Source: Yponomeuta sedellus (lineage: Eukaryota; Arthropoda; Insecta; Lepidoptera; Yponomeutidae). Taken from it: a DNA stretch of 64,000 bases. Both the position numbers and the translations under genes were made by a program. The DNA lies in the NCBI GenBank assembly GCA_934045075.1, contig OW203734.1:16473680-16537679 (forward strand), read 5' to 3'. The first letter of the stretch is position 1. Every line of letters begins with the position of its first letter. Below are positions 1 to 14,000 of this stretch, in pieces. The notes under the pieces were generated by a model. It did no database searches, was not told where the DNA came from, and saw only the letters and a list, made by a program, of their open reading frames with translations.

Positions 1-99
1 AGATTCGGGCGCTCACCGAACAAGGTTAATTTGAAGGTCATCGCTTAGGTAGATATTTTATTCCCGCAAATATCACACTGGGGGGCATATTTGGCTATT

Positions 100-245
100 A
101 ACTTACGTATGGGCAATCGGCCGGAGGAGAATTGGGCCTCCGTGTGCGATATAATACGTATCGCGAAGGACCTATACTGATGCTCATAGGACTCCAAGGG
201 CCTCTGGTACATAGAGCTGAGCTGAACGGAGTCAGTGGAAAATTG
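100..245 (+). pseudogene. Decayed copy 1 of the upstream ATP8B exon
   Basis: Read with small frame corrections, this stretch gives a Trp-x-x-Val run, then GDIIRIAKD (near 148-172), then GLWYIE (near 199-216). The order matches the P4-ATPase segment W-x-V-x-VGDIIR...ADLLLL...GLCYIETAELDG that must directly precede the first exon seen here (1945). It holds in-frame stops (tga, tag near 178-189) and no GT donor where one is needed (acggagtc), so it is not the working exon. The intact exon is inferred to lie left of base 1. The same unit recurs at 440-705. Confidence 0.6.
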
Positions 246-439
246 GCTTTGGATATAGTGTTTTTAGTTTGAGTATAAGAAAGTGCGACATGATTTTCAA
301 TTGATCACCATTTGGGCTCCAGAATTTTGCTTTTTACTAAGTCCACGGCCTGGGTGGTATTGTCCTCTAGTCAAGATTAATTTGAAGGTCATAAGTCAAG
401 TTTATTGTTAGTTTTTAACTGGGGCCAAATTTGGGTATA

Positions 440-705
440 AACTTAGGGATAAACTGTAGCGGAGAAATGGGCTTTGGTACGGGTGGGCGATCCGCCTTGA
501 GAACGACCAGCCTCTATATTACGCGCACCAAATCCACAGCGATTCCAATTTGAATATGAATTTGACAGTTAGACGATTGGGATCGCTCAGGATTCGGTGT
601 CCACAATCAGGCCACATTTCGTTGCTGCCGACATTCATTTGCTCTGCACATTAGGCCCAAAGGCCTCTGCTACATAGAGACGCCTGAGCTGAGCTGTACG
701 GTAAG
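440..705 (+). pseudogene. Decayed copy 2 of the upstream ATP8B exon
   Basis: Second degenerate copy of the same exon. Bases 462-515 read like W-x-x-V-R-VGD followed by a Glu-Asn-Asp-Gln-like run, with a stop after the GD. Bases 620-700 read AADIHLL, then GLCYIE, then an acggtaagt that resembles the exon 3' end and its donor. A duplicated gagctg/agctg disrupts the expected TAELDG. Shared flanks with copy 1 (aatttgaaggtcat at 30 and 382; aggcctctg-type at 199 and 662) show that the whole block was tandemly duplicated. A functional exon is unlikely because of the stop and the indels. Confidence 0.62.
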
Positions 706-719
706 TGGAAAGTAGGCTG

Positions 720-1944
720 GTAATTTCGTGATTAAATTTTACGAAGGTGAGAAGTAGAATTAAAAGCGTCCAACGAATTCTCCGATACAAAAGTCAAGCC
801 ATGGATACTGGTGCGTCCGATTAGGTTAAGATAACAAGACACGACAAGTCTAATATTTTCGGAAAATATCTGTGTAAACATGTCTCTATATCACAACACA
901 GTACAATTTTTCCAGACATAATCATTTTTGTTCTACAAATCTACTGTATCTCTTAGTATTCTAAAGTGTATTTATCAGGATATCTTATTCTACCATCTGT
1001 TCGAGAAAAATTTCATTTCGTAATGAAAACCGCAGATGTGGAGTGGGAACTACGACAAAAAGTCTGTGGTTGCTACGCTGTACTCGACTCACTCATACCG
1101 TCGTAAAAGCTGACGTAACCACTATGAAACCATAAATATCTTTAATGGCAAGGCAATGGTGTTAGACTTGTTTTATGGCTTACTGATTTTAGGCAGCAGA
1201 TCATTTTAGATTCACAGTAACTTCAATATGAAGAAGCTTCTTTTAAAATGTCTGAATTCGTTCATTTATGTCTAAATTTTAATAATAATGGCATTTACTA
1301 TCGATAACTTATCGGGAGATAGTGAAACTGGCCATAAATCTTCCTTGCTTAATTTGTTATTCAGACACGAAATTTTCTTGAATTTCTTAAACTCTTATCT
1401 TCCAAAGAATTCAACAGATGACAGCAGGCAGTTTTGTTATAGTTAACAAATTATATTGTACGTAACGTAGGACGCCGACCAGGCCCCAGAGTCTAACACT
1501 TACATAGTTTTTCAATAGCATGATATAACACTACAATGGTTGTTATTTACCTCAATTTGGTAGTCTACAAAGCAATAACAATACAATGTCATTCCAGGCG
1601 TATAATCCCCTGCAAATTAAGTAGGCATCTCTCGCAACAAAGATCACATCGCGCGAGGCGCCGCCGATTTAAGTAGCACGGGTTATGCCATTGCAATGCG
1701 ATTGGTTACTAGACTACCGATAGTGTGAATGAAACGACCATTACCAGACTAATATGGCTCTATTGAGCAACCACTCATTTTAGAGACTCACCCGGATCGA
1801 TCTGAGGCATATTACTAGCTGCGGCCGGATGAGGATGGCTGAGAATAGGAAGAAGTGGTGAGCTTTGGGGAGGTTTATGTCCAGTAGCAATCAGTGGACG
1901 ATTACGGGCTGATTGCTTGATTGAAAGTATAATGTTGTCCCCAG
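720..1944. other. Intron, nothing recognised
   Basis: This AT-rich stretch between the decayed exon copies and the first intact exon shows no coding frame, RNA gene or clear repeat. It ends in the acceptor ccag at 1941-1944. Confidence 0.5.
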
Positions 1945-2075
1945 GGAGACGAACCTAAAATGTCGGCAATGTCTGGTGGAGACGGCGGCTATGGGGCAAG
2001 ACGATGCCCAGCTGGGCGCCTTCGATGGCGAGATCGTCTGCGAGACGCCCAACAATCTACTTAATAAGTTTGAAG
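1945..2075 (+). CDS. ATP8B: ATP8B exon 1 (of window): end of DGET and actuator domain
   Basis: Begins with the third base of a Gly codon and then [10 protein letters not shown], so the DGET motif is split by the upstream intron. It ends [11 protein letters not shown] with one spare base before gtaag. This is the A-domain stretch after the dephosphorylation motif, ending in the CE-x-PNN-x-L-x-KF signature shared by ATP8B proteins. Acceptor ccag at 1941-1944. Confidence 0.9.
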
Positions 2076-5000
2076 GTAAGGCCTTTCTTTGCTTAACGTC
2101 AAATGTCTTGTGAAGACTGCTATCAGTGAAACTTACAATTACTCCCCGATATGCAGAGTCCGAAATTATCGAGATGACAATATTATTTAGTAATTATTTG
2201 AGTCCCACATTTCCATACTAACAGTTTTTTCACATGTTTAACTTAAAGTGTAAGTTTAAAAACCAGTTATCATACTAATATTTTAAAGGCGAAAGTTTGT
2301 GAGTGTGTATGTTTGTTAGTTCTTTGCGTCTAAACGGCTATAGCGACTTTAATCAAATTTGATATGGTGTTAGCTGACACCCTGGAATAACCCATAGGCT
2401 ACGTTTTACTGCGGGAAAATATCTTATTCCCATGGAAAAATCGATATATTTCGATTTTCCCATGTGAATAAGATTATATATAGAAGATAAAATTACATAC
2501 CGCGGGTAACACCGCTGGGCACAGCTTACTAACTGATATAAAACAACACTAATTACAGCCATGTAGCGTTTAATGAAATGCATCGATCCATGTTATATAG
2601 ATTGTTATTTCATAACTTGTAATTGGCTGGGATTTAGGTTTTGGCACTGTTTTGGGTTAGTTTCGCTTCTCACCACTGTGAGGAATCAGCTAATACAGCA
2701 TCAAAGTGGTTTAAACAATTCGTTTGTTCGTTTGACAATAAGCTACATTTATCAACGTCGGCCTTTGTTGCGGCGTTGTCGCAGCTAAATTAGTTTGGTT
2801 ACTTAAATACTAGTTTTGTTAACAATGTCCAAGGAACTGCGGCGTCGGAGTGGTCCCTTCACCCATCTAGTGTGGGTGAAGGTGTATAACTCATTACATC
2901 TCGTGTAAAGGCCAAAGTCTTTAGTTTTGTTAAACACTTTTCTCGTTCAACAACGGCATGTAGGTACAACGCTTAAGCTCTTAGTTCAAGCGTTAAGTTC
3001 CATAGAAGTAATACTTCTAAAACAAGTCTGACTTTGCCCATATGAATCCATACTTAGTCCAGGAAAGAACCTTCAACAACAGTCTTCTTGTTCAACTTAG
3101 TGGAAGTTTAAAGTTCGTAACGTGAGTGGTGTAGATGTCGCAACAACTGTGTTGCGACATCCACTGGGAACTACTTCGCTCAGTGTGTCAATGCAATAGG
3201 GGCTGGCCGGAAAAATGCGGGCAGTAACACACATTATGAATAAATGATGCGCAAACTTAACCTTACCCTGCTTTGTGGAAACTTGAGTCTTTAGTAGTAA
3301 AGGAATCCTTTGACTAGCTGTTCGCCCCCGACTATGGCCAAGCGGGCGTGGATTCGACAACTCGAGGCTAATGGAATTCCTGGAGCTCGGTAGTAAGTGT
3401 CGGGAATAGATTTACTTTATAAGAAAAAAACCGAACATAGACGAGTTGGACTCGCCCACGGAGGGTTCCGTACAAATTTGTAAATACTTACATTATTATT
3501 ATTTTTTTGTATTTATTTTTGACATATTATATAAATAGTTCAGGAATCGACTCTCGCAGTTTTTCCCAAGCCTTTCCCAAACTTCTGAGACTTTTTTATA
3601 ATTTACAAATTTATAGTTAGCAGATTATTTCCTAAACTTGTATATAACAGATAGTTACTTTAAAAACCTATTTAGAGGCTAAAAATTCCACCCATGCCGG
3701 GACTCGAACCCGCGACCTCTGGCTATCCGTGCCAGCGCTCTATCCAACTGAGCTAATGGGCGACTCACCGGCATCAGTGAAATTTCGAACCTCTTTACAC
3801 TATTCTCTGTATTACGTACAGAGTAAATTGTCCTTAGCACGGGTTGGTGCATTAAATATAAAAATAGTATAGATAGTTACTTGCCAAATTTCTTAGTACT
3901 AGGTCATAACCGTCGAAATATAAGTTTTTTTTTTGCTTTAACGGCCGTATATTACTTTTAGTAATAAGGCCGCCACTTGTACTGTACTGTTATTTTATAA
4001 GTCTCTTATGTAATCCTTGGTGTACATGCAATAAAGAATATTCTATCTATCTATCTATATTTTTACTTAGAAGTTATTACAGTTTCAAGATATTGTAGCC
4101 TTGAGTATAATAATAATAATGCGTTTTTAATACTTCTACAAATGTCCGAGGTAAATGGACTTGATAGACTGACAGACGGACGGACGGACAGAGACACCGA
4201 CGAATAGCTAAGTGATCCTGTAAGGCTTCCGTTTTAACATTTTAGTTACGGAATACTAAATAGTGGTCACAAAAATAGGTCAACTGTGGTAGACCAACCA
4301 AAGTTTCCAGTAAGAATGTTTACACTTATAAAAAAATACAATCAATTACTGCACTTTCAGGCTGACTTGCACCACGTTAAATGCTACTTAAGCCCCAAAA
4401 GTGGTATAAGTAGCATTTAACTAAAATTATTACTGCTTCAAGTCTACGAGTCTACACACGTATCAAATCTTTTAGGGGTCAATGGTATGGAAATACATGT
4501 TACGTGACCTTACCTTGCTGTATCTGTTCTTGTGATATATATTCCATCCAGTATCATGGTCTCAAGTCGTGTGGCAATTTAGTCGGTTCATTTATTTGAT
4601 CAACTAATTACAGTTATTTTTATAACCAGCTTCTTTTCCACTATTTCCTAATAATGTTAAATACATACAACTCATACTCACTTCTTTTTTAGTAGATTTC
4701 ACGGCTAATTAACGTGGCCGGTCGGTCGTTTACAAGTGTCCGTCTTGCGCAATTCGCGACAACATTGGCGTTGAGATTACTACACACACAATTACCTTCT
4801 TGAGTAACATGACATTACTTAGCAAAGGTTACTTGAGTTCAGATTTGCAGCCTAATCTTGGGCATTAGAATGTGAAATGAAACTTTGGGATCGTAATGAC
4901 ACTGTTTTCAACATTTGCAATGGATAATTTGGAAACGTGCCAAATTAGACTGTTACTAAGGAAGCCCCAAAGTTTTTTCCATAAATTTTCATTGTTTTCT

Positions 5001-8000
5001 TTTGGAGGAGTAACGTCTTCCTCAGTTGAACATTATTTATTCATAACCAAATTGGTTTTGCGAACAAAGAACTTCTTGTAAGGTCACAACGTTAACCTTA
5101 AGCGGATAGTGACTTTCATCCATGAGACGGCACACAAAGAAACTCGTCCGGAAAACCTGAATCCTGCGTATGTTTCTTCCGTCTTTCAATAGGCTTCATC
5201 ATCATCATCAACCGTTTATATGCCCACCGAGGGGCAGGGGTCTCTTCCCTAAGGAAGGTATAGCCCATAATCCACCACGGGGGCCGAGTCCGGATTGTTC
5301 ACTAGCTTACTTTTGTGTAAACTGAACTTCTTTCATCATAGGTTGTACTCGTATGTCAACGATGGCCTTAAACCCTAATAAAGTGGAAGAGCCAGAACTA
5401 ATTGTACAATGCTATGAGTCAACGAGAAGCCTCTGTAACGCAATCTGTATTGAACTGTATAGTTTATCGTCGATCTAGAGATACTCCTATTTTCCCTCGT
5501 TACAAGCCTTATAAATATCACTGTGATCACGAGTGATCGGGACGAGGGAGTAGTTTTGGTACTCACGACATTATTCATAGTATTAATGTGCCCAGAAAAG
5601 GGGTGCGGAGTAGCATTTCCTAAAGCCGAGCGAGATTTTAGAGAAGCGCTCGTGGCCTATAGTGAAGCGCTTGCGGCCTAGTTGAACCGGGTGATTGGAA
5701 TCAATCACTTGAGTTAAGCAACAACAGGCGCGGTCAGGTGCAGGATGGGTGACTGTCCCGTGACTACCGCTAGTGGCATTTTTCCGAGCGCTTCCGTGCT
5801 TCGCAAGGCACGTTAAGCCGTTGGTGCCGTTAAACCATGTCAGAGGCCTCATGAGCGGGTTGATAACTTCTGACAGTAAGGCCAGCCACTGCCTTACAAT
5901 CCTCCCCCAACCCGGAGTGGGCCCCCGTGGTGGAGTATGACCTAACCTTCCTGCGATGCAGAAAGAGACCCGTGCCCCAGCAGTGGGGACATACAAGGGT
6001 CGATATCGACGAGTAATCGGGACGAGGGAGTAGTATTGGTACTCACGACATTTTTCATAGTATTAATGTGCCCAGAAAGGGGGTGCGGAGTAGCATTTCC
6101 TATAGCCGATCGAGATTTTAGGTTGTTAATTATAAAAACACGATTCCTCTGAAGCATTCTTCAAATGCAGTTAAAAAGTCTGTGGTTAAGTCATTAAACA
6201 GTGTGTTTAAGGAATCGTGTATTTATAAATTAGACTGTGAGCTTTAATCCCGGGTGCCCGCGGCTTCTCAAGCTTACTCTGGTTTCGATCAATGGTCATT
6301 ACCAATCCATGCTACGCCTTATTGCACATTTAAGGGATCAATTCGCGACTGTTATTAAGAAATCTTAATTACTGACGTTAACTATAACTATGTATGTACG
6401 GCTGCTGGAATAGTTTCGTTTTTGGCTACTAGATGGCGTTGTGTATTTCCTATATCACAGTATGTAGTAGAAGAGATAAATAAGAATAATATGTATTAAA
6501 TACTACCACAGCTATGCACCTTCCTTGAATAAATAGTACCGCCCTTCACCCGTCTACTACAGACTCTAACACCGCCAGTAACAAGTCTCACTCTCCAGGC
6601 ACGCTGAGCTGGCGCGAGCAGCATTTCTCGTTGGACAACGACAAGGTCCTGCTGCGCGGCTGCGTGCTCCGTAACACGTCGTGGTGCTACGGCGTGGTGG
6701 TGTTCGCCGGCAAGGACACCAAGCTGATGCAGAACAGCGGGAAGACCAAGTTCAAGCGCACCAGCATAGATAGGCTACTTAATTTTCTTATTATAGGGGT
6801 GAGTAATAGCTTAATAAACCGGTTGAAGCTATAGGGGGTGTAACTAAATACGACTATTTAATAAAGACGGTAAAGGCTAAGGCTTCTTTGTTCGAATACG
6901 GCGTGGTGATGGTCGCTACTAAAGGCACAAAAGTGATGCCCCTTTGATGATGCTGATGATGATAAAGTCCCCAAGATACATTCCTAGCCTAGTTTAGGGA
7001 CCGCCGGTAAACGTGAAATATTTTTTGTAGTACCCTCCAATGTCAATTTATAAGCTACCTTTATTTTTATGTCTTTGGCAATAAATAATTTACTTTACTT
7101 TATGCAAAACAGAGGCAAGATCAAGTGGACATAGACGGGCTACTTAATTTTCTGATTATAGGGATGAGTACTGCATAATAAAGATTGTAAAGACCATGCC
7201 ATCGACTTCTCGCTGGCAAGGACAGAAACCTATCGCAGGAAAACGTCAAGATGAAGTTCAATCGCATGAGACTGATAGGCTCCTTAATTTTCTTTTTATA
7301 GAGAGAATATAAAGGGTTTTGTGATATAAAAACGATCGTATAGACTACCTATAAACATCACCTGTTTGTCTTGACCGTACCACTGAGATATGGCAACCTT
7401 TTGGAAACACTGACATACTGTCTGTCTCCCCAACAGATAGTATTCTTTCTCCTGTCGATGTGCGTATTCTGCACGGTGGCGTGCGGCGTCTGGGAGTGGC
7501 TGGTGGGCCGCTACTTCCAAGTGTACCTGCCGTGGGACACGCTGGTCCCGAGCGAGCCCACCTCGGGCTCCGTCGTCATCGCGTTTCTGATCTTCTTCTC
7601 CTACGCCATTGTGATGAACACCGTCGTGCCGATATCACTCTACGTCTCCGTAGAGGTCAGAAAGAACCTAGATCAGAAAATGGACGAGATGTAAACCTTG
7701 CGAAAGCTCAAAATAGAACACTGGCACGGATAGCCAGAGGTTGCGGGTTCGAATCCCGGCATGGGTGAAATTTTTAGCCTCTAAATAGGTTTTTAAATTT
7801 GTTCCTTAGCACGGGTTAGTGCATTAAAAATAAAAATAGTAGAAGTTTCGTATCTATGTAATATTTTATTATATTGAGGTTTATTTAATTTTAAATATAG
7901 TTGAGCCATATCATAGTTTTGCTGTATGCACGTTAATTTTTATTTTATTACGGAACAATTACTTTGCTGTGATACATTTAAGTTCAACCCGATTGGAGAA

Positions 8001-11000
8001 CTATGCCCCAAGATATTATTATTAAATTCTTTATTGTACCTGTAAAGATTGTACAATTGGCGGGCTTAATACTAAATAGTATTTTATTCTAGCCAACCAA
8101 CAGGTGACGTGGAGAAGGTGGGGGTAGTCACAATTTAATTTAGTTTGGGGTTCAGAGTTACTGTATACATTGTTATGTTTTATTCTGCTCAATAAACATT
8201 TTTCATTTCACTTTCAAATGAGGAATTGCTTACGGACAGTAGCTCGATGCAAATTTATTCTTAAACTATAGAGGCTGTGGTGTATAGAAGCGGTGGTAGC
8301 GGAGCTGTAGAACGCCGCCTTCTCAATCGGGAGGTCGTGGATTCGAATCCCGTGGGCTTGTACCAATGACTTAGTTTCTCGAGTTATCTATATTTGTGAA
8401 GTTATAGTAGAAATACCACTCGCTAATGTGAAGGAAAACATCGTGAGGAAACCCTAATGTCTGAAGTGTTAACATGCCTCAGCGCTCTATAAAGCTAAAT
8501 GCTATTTTAGTTCTCTATCTATCTAACTATCGGATGGGGAAATCTCAGGTCTAACTAACTCTAGATAGGCCAGGACTACTATGTCTAAGTGTGCCACGAA
8601 TTAAATTTATTTGTTAAGATGTCGTCGGATGTTTACAGTTTAATACAATGACCGCCGTGAAGTTCACTGCGGCAAATGTAAACGAAAGTTAAAAATAAGT
8701 TTGGCAATACGAGGTACATCCGAGCCCATTGGCCCAGAAGTCCTATCAACCATTGAGGTCATCATCTTGGTTTTACATAGAGCAGGACATCATCATCATC
8801 GATACAAATACCTCATTCTTTGTCAAGCGCTGATATGGAGTTGTTTAAAACTATCTATACCGGGCTTATTTATAACAACGCAATTCCTCTAAAATACTTT
8901 TCCGACTATAAAAACCTATTTAGAGGCTAAAAATTCTCCGACTTTGTTTAAATAAATCTGTGGTTATTTCTTTCCCTTTACCACATACTATTTAAACGGA
9001 CTCTGAGGAGCGTTTTAAGGAATATCGTATTTTTATGCATAAGACCGTACCAGTTGTGCAAATTTTTGGTACATTTTTAGTTAGGTGTTTTCCATGTTAA
9101 CTAACCCAACCACAAAAGTACCTATATCTTCCTAACCAAACGCGATTGACGTTTTTTAAAAACCTTTTAGATTCTGCTGCCCTTGCTAAACAAACTTCGC
9201 CTTTACGTTGCAGGTGATAAGATTCGCGCAAAGTTTCCTCATCAACTGGGACGAGAAGATGTACTACGAGAAGACTGGCACGGCCGCGAAGGCGCGCACC
9301 ACTACGCTTAATGAGGAGCTCGGTGAGAAACAAATTAATTTAAACTTAGCACTAGTAGAAACTGAATCAGTTATCGCTTGACAGCAAACCGAGACAGTAT
9401 TGATTGGTCCTGAGCCAATAGATACTAACATTGGCCTTGCGGCGCCAAAGATCTCTGTGAGTCAGTGTAACTCAAAGGCTAGCGGAATCCTATTATTACT
9501 TCTAGACGTATGTGATGGCAATCGCGCCGCCGTTGACTCAATTCGTCGAAATATTCTGAATCAGAACTTAGAACAAACTGTGGAAACATAAGGTATCTTA
9601 GAAATGGAATGGATTACTTACTCATATGAAATGTTTATACAGTGACTGTCTCGTTGGTCTAGCCGTAAATCATTTTATTGCCATGACATAGGTCCTGGAA
9701 TCAATTCCCGCGGGGGCCGCCGTTCTAATTATTATTATTATTATTATACTTCATTGCACACAAAAAATAGAAATACAATGCAAGAAAATAAATGAACAAG
9801 GGCGAGCTTATCTCTGTAAGAGATTACTTCCAGCAAACCTTGGGGAGTCGGAGTGGAGATGTGAAACGGGTCTATGCACTTGCACAACATACACTACATA
9901 CTAATACACTTCACAGATAACAAAATCCTGCCAATATAGATATCTACCCAAATATATAAAAATTCTATATGAAAAGAATAAACTATATAAACCATCAAAG
10001 AAATATAAATACATAAATAAACAATACATAATAAGAACCTGCTTACATAAAGACCTACTGACATAAATGCCGTTTTTATTTGATTTGTACGAAATGGTTA
10101 CATGCTATACGGTAACCCCCGATTGTCTTAATTTCTGACCTTTCCCGCAACGTCGCAGTTGCAACCAAACTTATCAAATGCTACAATGGATATTAAAATG
10201 TAAACCTTTGTCATTGACTGTTTATCATGTCTCAAGTCATCGTAGTTGGTGATGGGCAGGTGATTGTACTGAGTGGATGTTATTTATTTGTGTTTTCTGT
10301 TTCCGTGGTAATCCTTAATCAAACAGCTATACGTTTCTTGCACAAACGTTTTGGTTAGCTAACTTGAATACCAAAATAGAGGTGGTGGGTTCAATTCCCG
10401 CTGGGGGCCCCGCACTCTGTGTCGTACAAATCGGTCTGGCTGTTTTCCCATCGACGTAGAGTAAACATTAATTCAATTGCTAACATAAGTAATACAGAAT
10501 GATTATCTGATGTCCTTATCTGGTTACCAAATCACAGTGCATCCTAGCCTGAGGCCAGACCAAGGGCTAGTTTCTGATTTGAGAATTTCGCTAAGTACTG
10601 CTGTCTCTTTAAATTTCTTAGAAAAGAGCCCGACAGAACGTTACTTAATTATTTAGAGAAATTATCAATTCAGTAACCGGTCACAAGTATCTATTGTGGT
10701 GATGTTGTTTATTTGTTATTATTTCCATATGACGATGGTTTCGAAGGTCACTGTGTAACGGTGCAAACCTCTTTACACCATATTTATTTCTTTTTCTATC
10801 TATCATTTTCAAATATTTAAATTACGTCGCACATTAATCGATTTCCCTCATTTTTCATCATTACTACTTTACCCTTCGACCAGATCTGACTATTTTACCT
10901 GCTTATCCGTTTTTATCCAGTTTTTCTGTTTTATTATAAAATATCTATCTACAAATAAAACAACACCTGAAGTCGTTCCAATTCTTATTATTTGTAAAGG

Positions 11001-14000
11001 ATATACAACGTTCCAACTGTAATGAATCAGCTATACGTTTCGTCTTTTACAAAAACTTACTACTTATTTTGGCGCGTTTTTGTCTCTCCCCCAGGTCAAA
11101 TCCAGTACATATTCTCGGACAAGACGGGTACTCTCACGCAGAACATAATGACGTTCAACAAGTGCTCGATCGCGGGCGTCTGCTACGGCGATGTCGTCGA
11201 CGAGAGCACCGGTGAGGCCATCGACCTCAACGAGGTAAGTGTCTCGGCTGCCATCTTGGATTCTCTATGGATTTTCGCTCGAGTAATTAGGCGACTGTTC
11301 TGTGGGTATAGATGGTTTAATTCGTTTTTCTATACTGTTTCCGTTAAAAATGTAATATTATACAATATTTATGGGAAATGTTGTGAAGACAACTTAGTGC
11401 CTGTGGTACATACTACAGCGCTTTTCATTGGCAATCCCCGATGGACACTCGTGGTCATACATTCTCTGAGAGAATGGTGTGCCCTTCAGCGGGGCTTATA
11501 ACGGCTCCATTATTATAAAACGAGCACAACATGTCAAAATTTTTGTAACAATCCCCCCGTATCTGTCAGAAAGGAGGAAGGGGTCCTACTCAACAATACT
11601 AATAACTTTGATATGGCGAAAACTCAGAAATCGCAAAAATAGCCTTCTCTGCCATCAGCCTTCCGAAAACAGTTACTCGATTGTTTGTTCCGTTTTGGAG
11701 TTCTTCGAGAAAGAGCCAAACGTACTCCATACTTAAGGAGGGAACCTGTTTCATACTAAATACATCATCAGCCAGTACTATACTAAAGCACGACCCGAAA
11801 TGTGGTAGCGGTGACAGTGTATCGATAAAACACTTGCCTCGCCTTCAAAGAGGTCGAATTTCTCTAAATTAAATAATAATATACTTTTTAATCGTATCGA
11901 AGAGCTGAAGCTTTTTTTTATGTAGCCTAATTTACGTCCCACTGTGAGCGGTGAGCGGATAGTTATATAACATTTTAAATTCGCTGTAATAAAAGTAGTC
12001 GATCAGTAGAACTTCTCCTTTGTGGCAAATTAAGGATTTTGGTACGCCTTGTGTTTTTGATGAATGAGCAGAGACACCAACCGAAGTCTCTTCAAATACT
12101 TCCAGGTGATAGAACAAAGTACATATATGCTCATACAATGAAGAAGATTGAGAAAAAAAATATTTCGTTTGAATTGAAAAATGAATAGTTAAATAGGATG
12201 CCGTGTCTGGATGATTTTTTTTTTAATTAAGTACCAATTATTTTGTTACCTACTTATGCATGGTGTTGCATTTTAGTGCTAAAAGTGGAGATCCCGTCTC
12301 AATTTCAGCACTGCTCTAAAGACAGGGCATTTCGCATGAAGTTTTCCATTGAGACCAAAGGTTTAATTAAAATCACGATTTCATTGCTGTGTTTGTCCAT
12401 GTTTGAGTGACACGTCTCACGATGTTTGTTTGTGGGTTTCTTTACTGTTATGTTTTATTATTGATTTTTGTGCATGAATAATTATTAAAGTCGACGTACC
12501 TAAATCAATTTTTAAGCACACAAATCCAAAGACGTGCCATTTTAGTAATTAGCCGTTTTCAAAATCGATGCTTAGATATTGATAGCAATAGTGATTAATG
12601 CCGATCTAAACTCTTTGCCAGATGTATCGTTGATAAGATTAGTTAACGACGAAAATATGTGTATCTGGGTAATTGCTTCAGTGGTTCTGAAAGGCACCCC
12701 GAAGAGCCTTCTCCGAAAACTAAACATACCGATTATGTTGTTTCCATTTCTATATCTAGTCTCATTGTACACATATTTTGACTAGAAGTCCGTGAAACTT
12801 GTTTAAAAACTAAACTTGTAAAAGCGCCTCAAACTGAGACTGTGTGGGAACCCCTGGCTCCAGGGCAATTTTACCTATCTTCATTAAGGTGTTTTTATCT
12901 GATACAGTGGATAACACATTGACCTTTTACTCGCGTGCACTCTAATCAGTTGCGATATGGTCGTCTTTGCAATCAAATTGTAAAGGTACTGTCGACTGTG
13001 CAGAGTTTAATCATCGATTATTGGAAACGGCCGGAAGTGTCATAGAGAATCAGCCACATTAGCAATATACTAGTATGTTATTCATGCACTATCCGACACA
13101 CAGTTATCTAAATTAATTCCGACACGAACACTGCAACAGCACTACAATAGACCTGTCTATGTGTTTTTGCATGTACTTATAGATGATATAAGATAGAGAT
13201 AAATTTTATGTTTTGTTAGCAATCACATTTTACAATACACAATCGTACGACTATTTACAGATAAGATGTGAGTAAATATTCAAGGGTATTTCTGAGTGAA
13301 GTGTTGCTTAAGTGACCTATTAATCTAGACATTTAACAGTTGAGAGCGATAACTGGTTCATATCTGACTAGCAGGGCTGTAAATTATCTTCAACTGATTA
13401 TCATAAAACTGATAATTGAGTATCGATTGAGCACTAAAATTTGCAAAAATAATGCCGCAATATCGAGTTCTCAAGATGTTTTATTTCTTATTACATTACA
13501 GATTAAAATATTTAAACATAAATAATTCAGAAACCAAAGTTTCAGAAAGGCCCTTAATATATTGAACGTTACCTAACAGTGAAATCGCACACGAAATGTC
13601 TTCTCAATTATTAGGGCACAGTTGAGTGCAGAACATGATTTTTACACGATTTCCAGTTGATCCGGTTTTGAGAGTTGCTTGTATTGTTAAAACGATTTGA
13701 ATCACTACGGGACCGTAGACTAGTCAGAACCCTAATTATGCGCACCAAATCCTATCGGAGTCCCTGACGTTTGTGATAGCAATTAGTATCGAATTTTATT
13801 GCTAGACGTAAAGTAACTTACTTACTCCGCTGGCTCAGCGATCCGTAGTGAGTCTTTGCCTCTGAAACAAGAAGTCGCCACTTGTTTCTGTTCTGAGCGG
13901 CCTCTTGCCAGTCTAGTAAAGTTAATATATATATAGAGGTATTGCCACTACGAATAAAATTATTAAAATTAAAAGCACTTTCTATAAGCTAACAGGATCG

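Noticed and set aside
5583..5996. 137-codon frame, also partly repeated at 23762-24112
   Set aside because: Reverse-strand reading of the 5S-type SINE; repeats because the SINE repeats.
9395..9591. 63-codon frame after exon 4
   Set aside because: No conservation recognised and no splice sites that keep ATP8B in phase.
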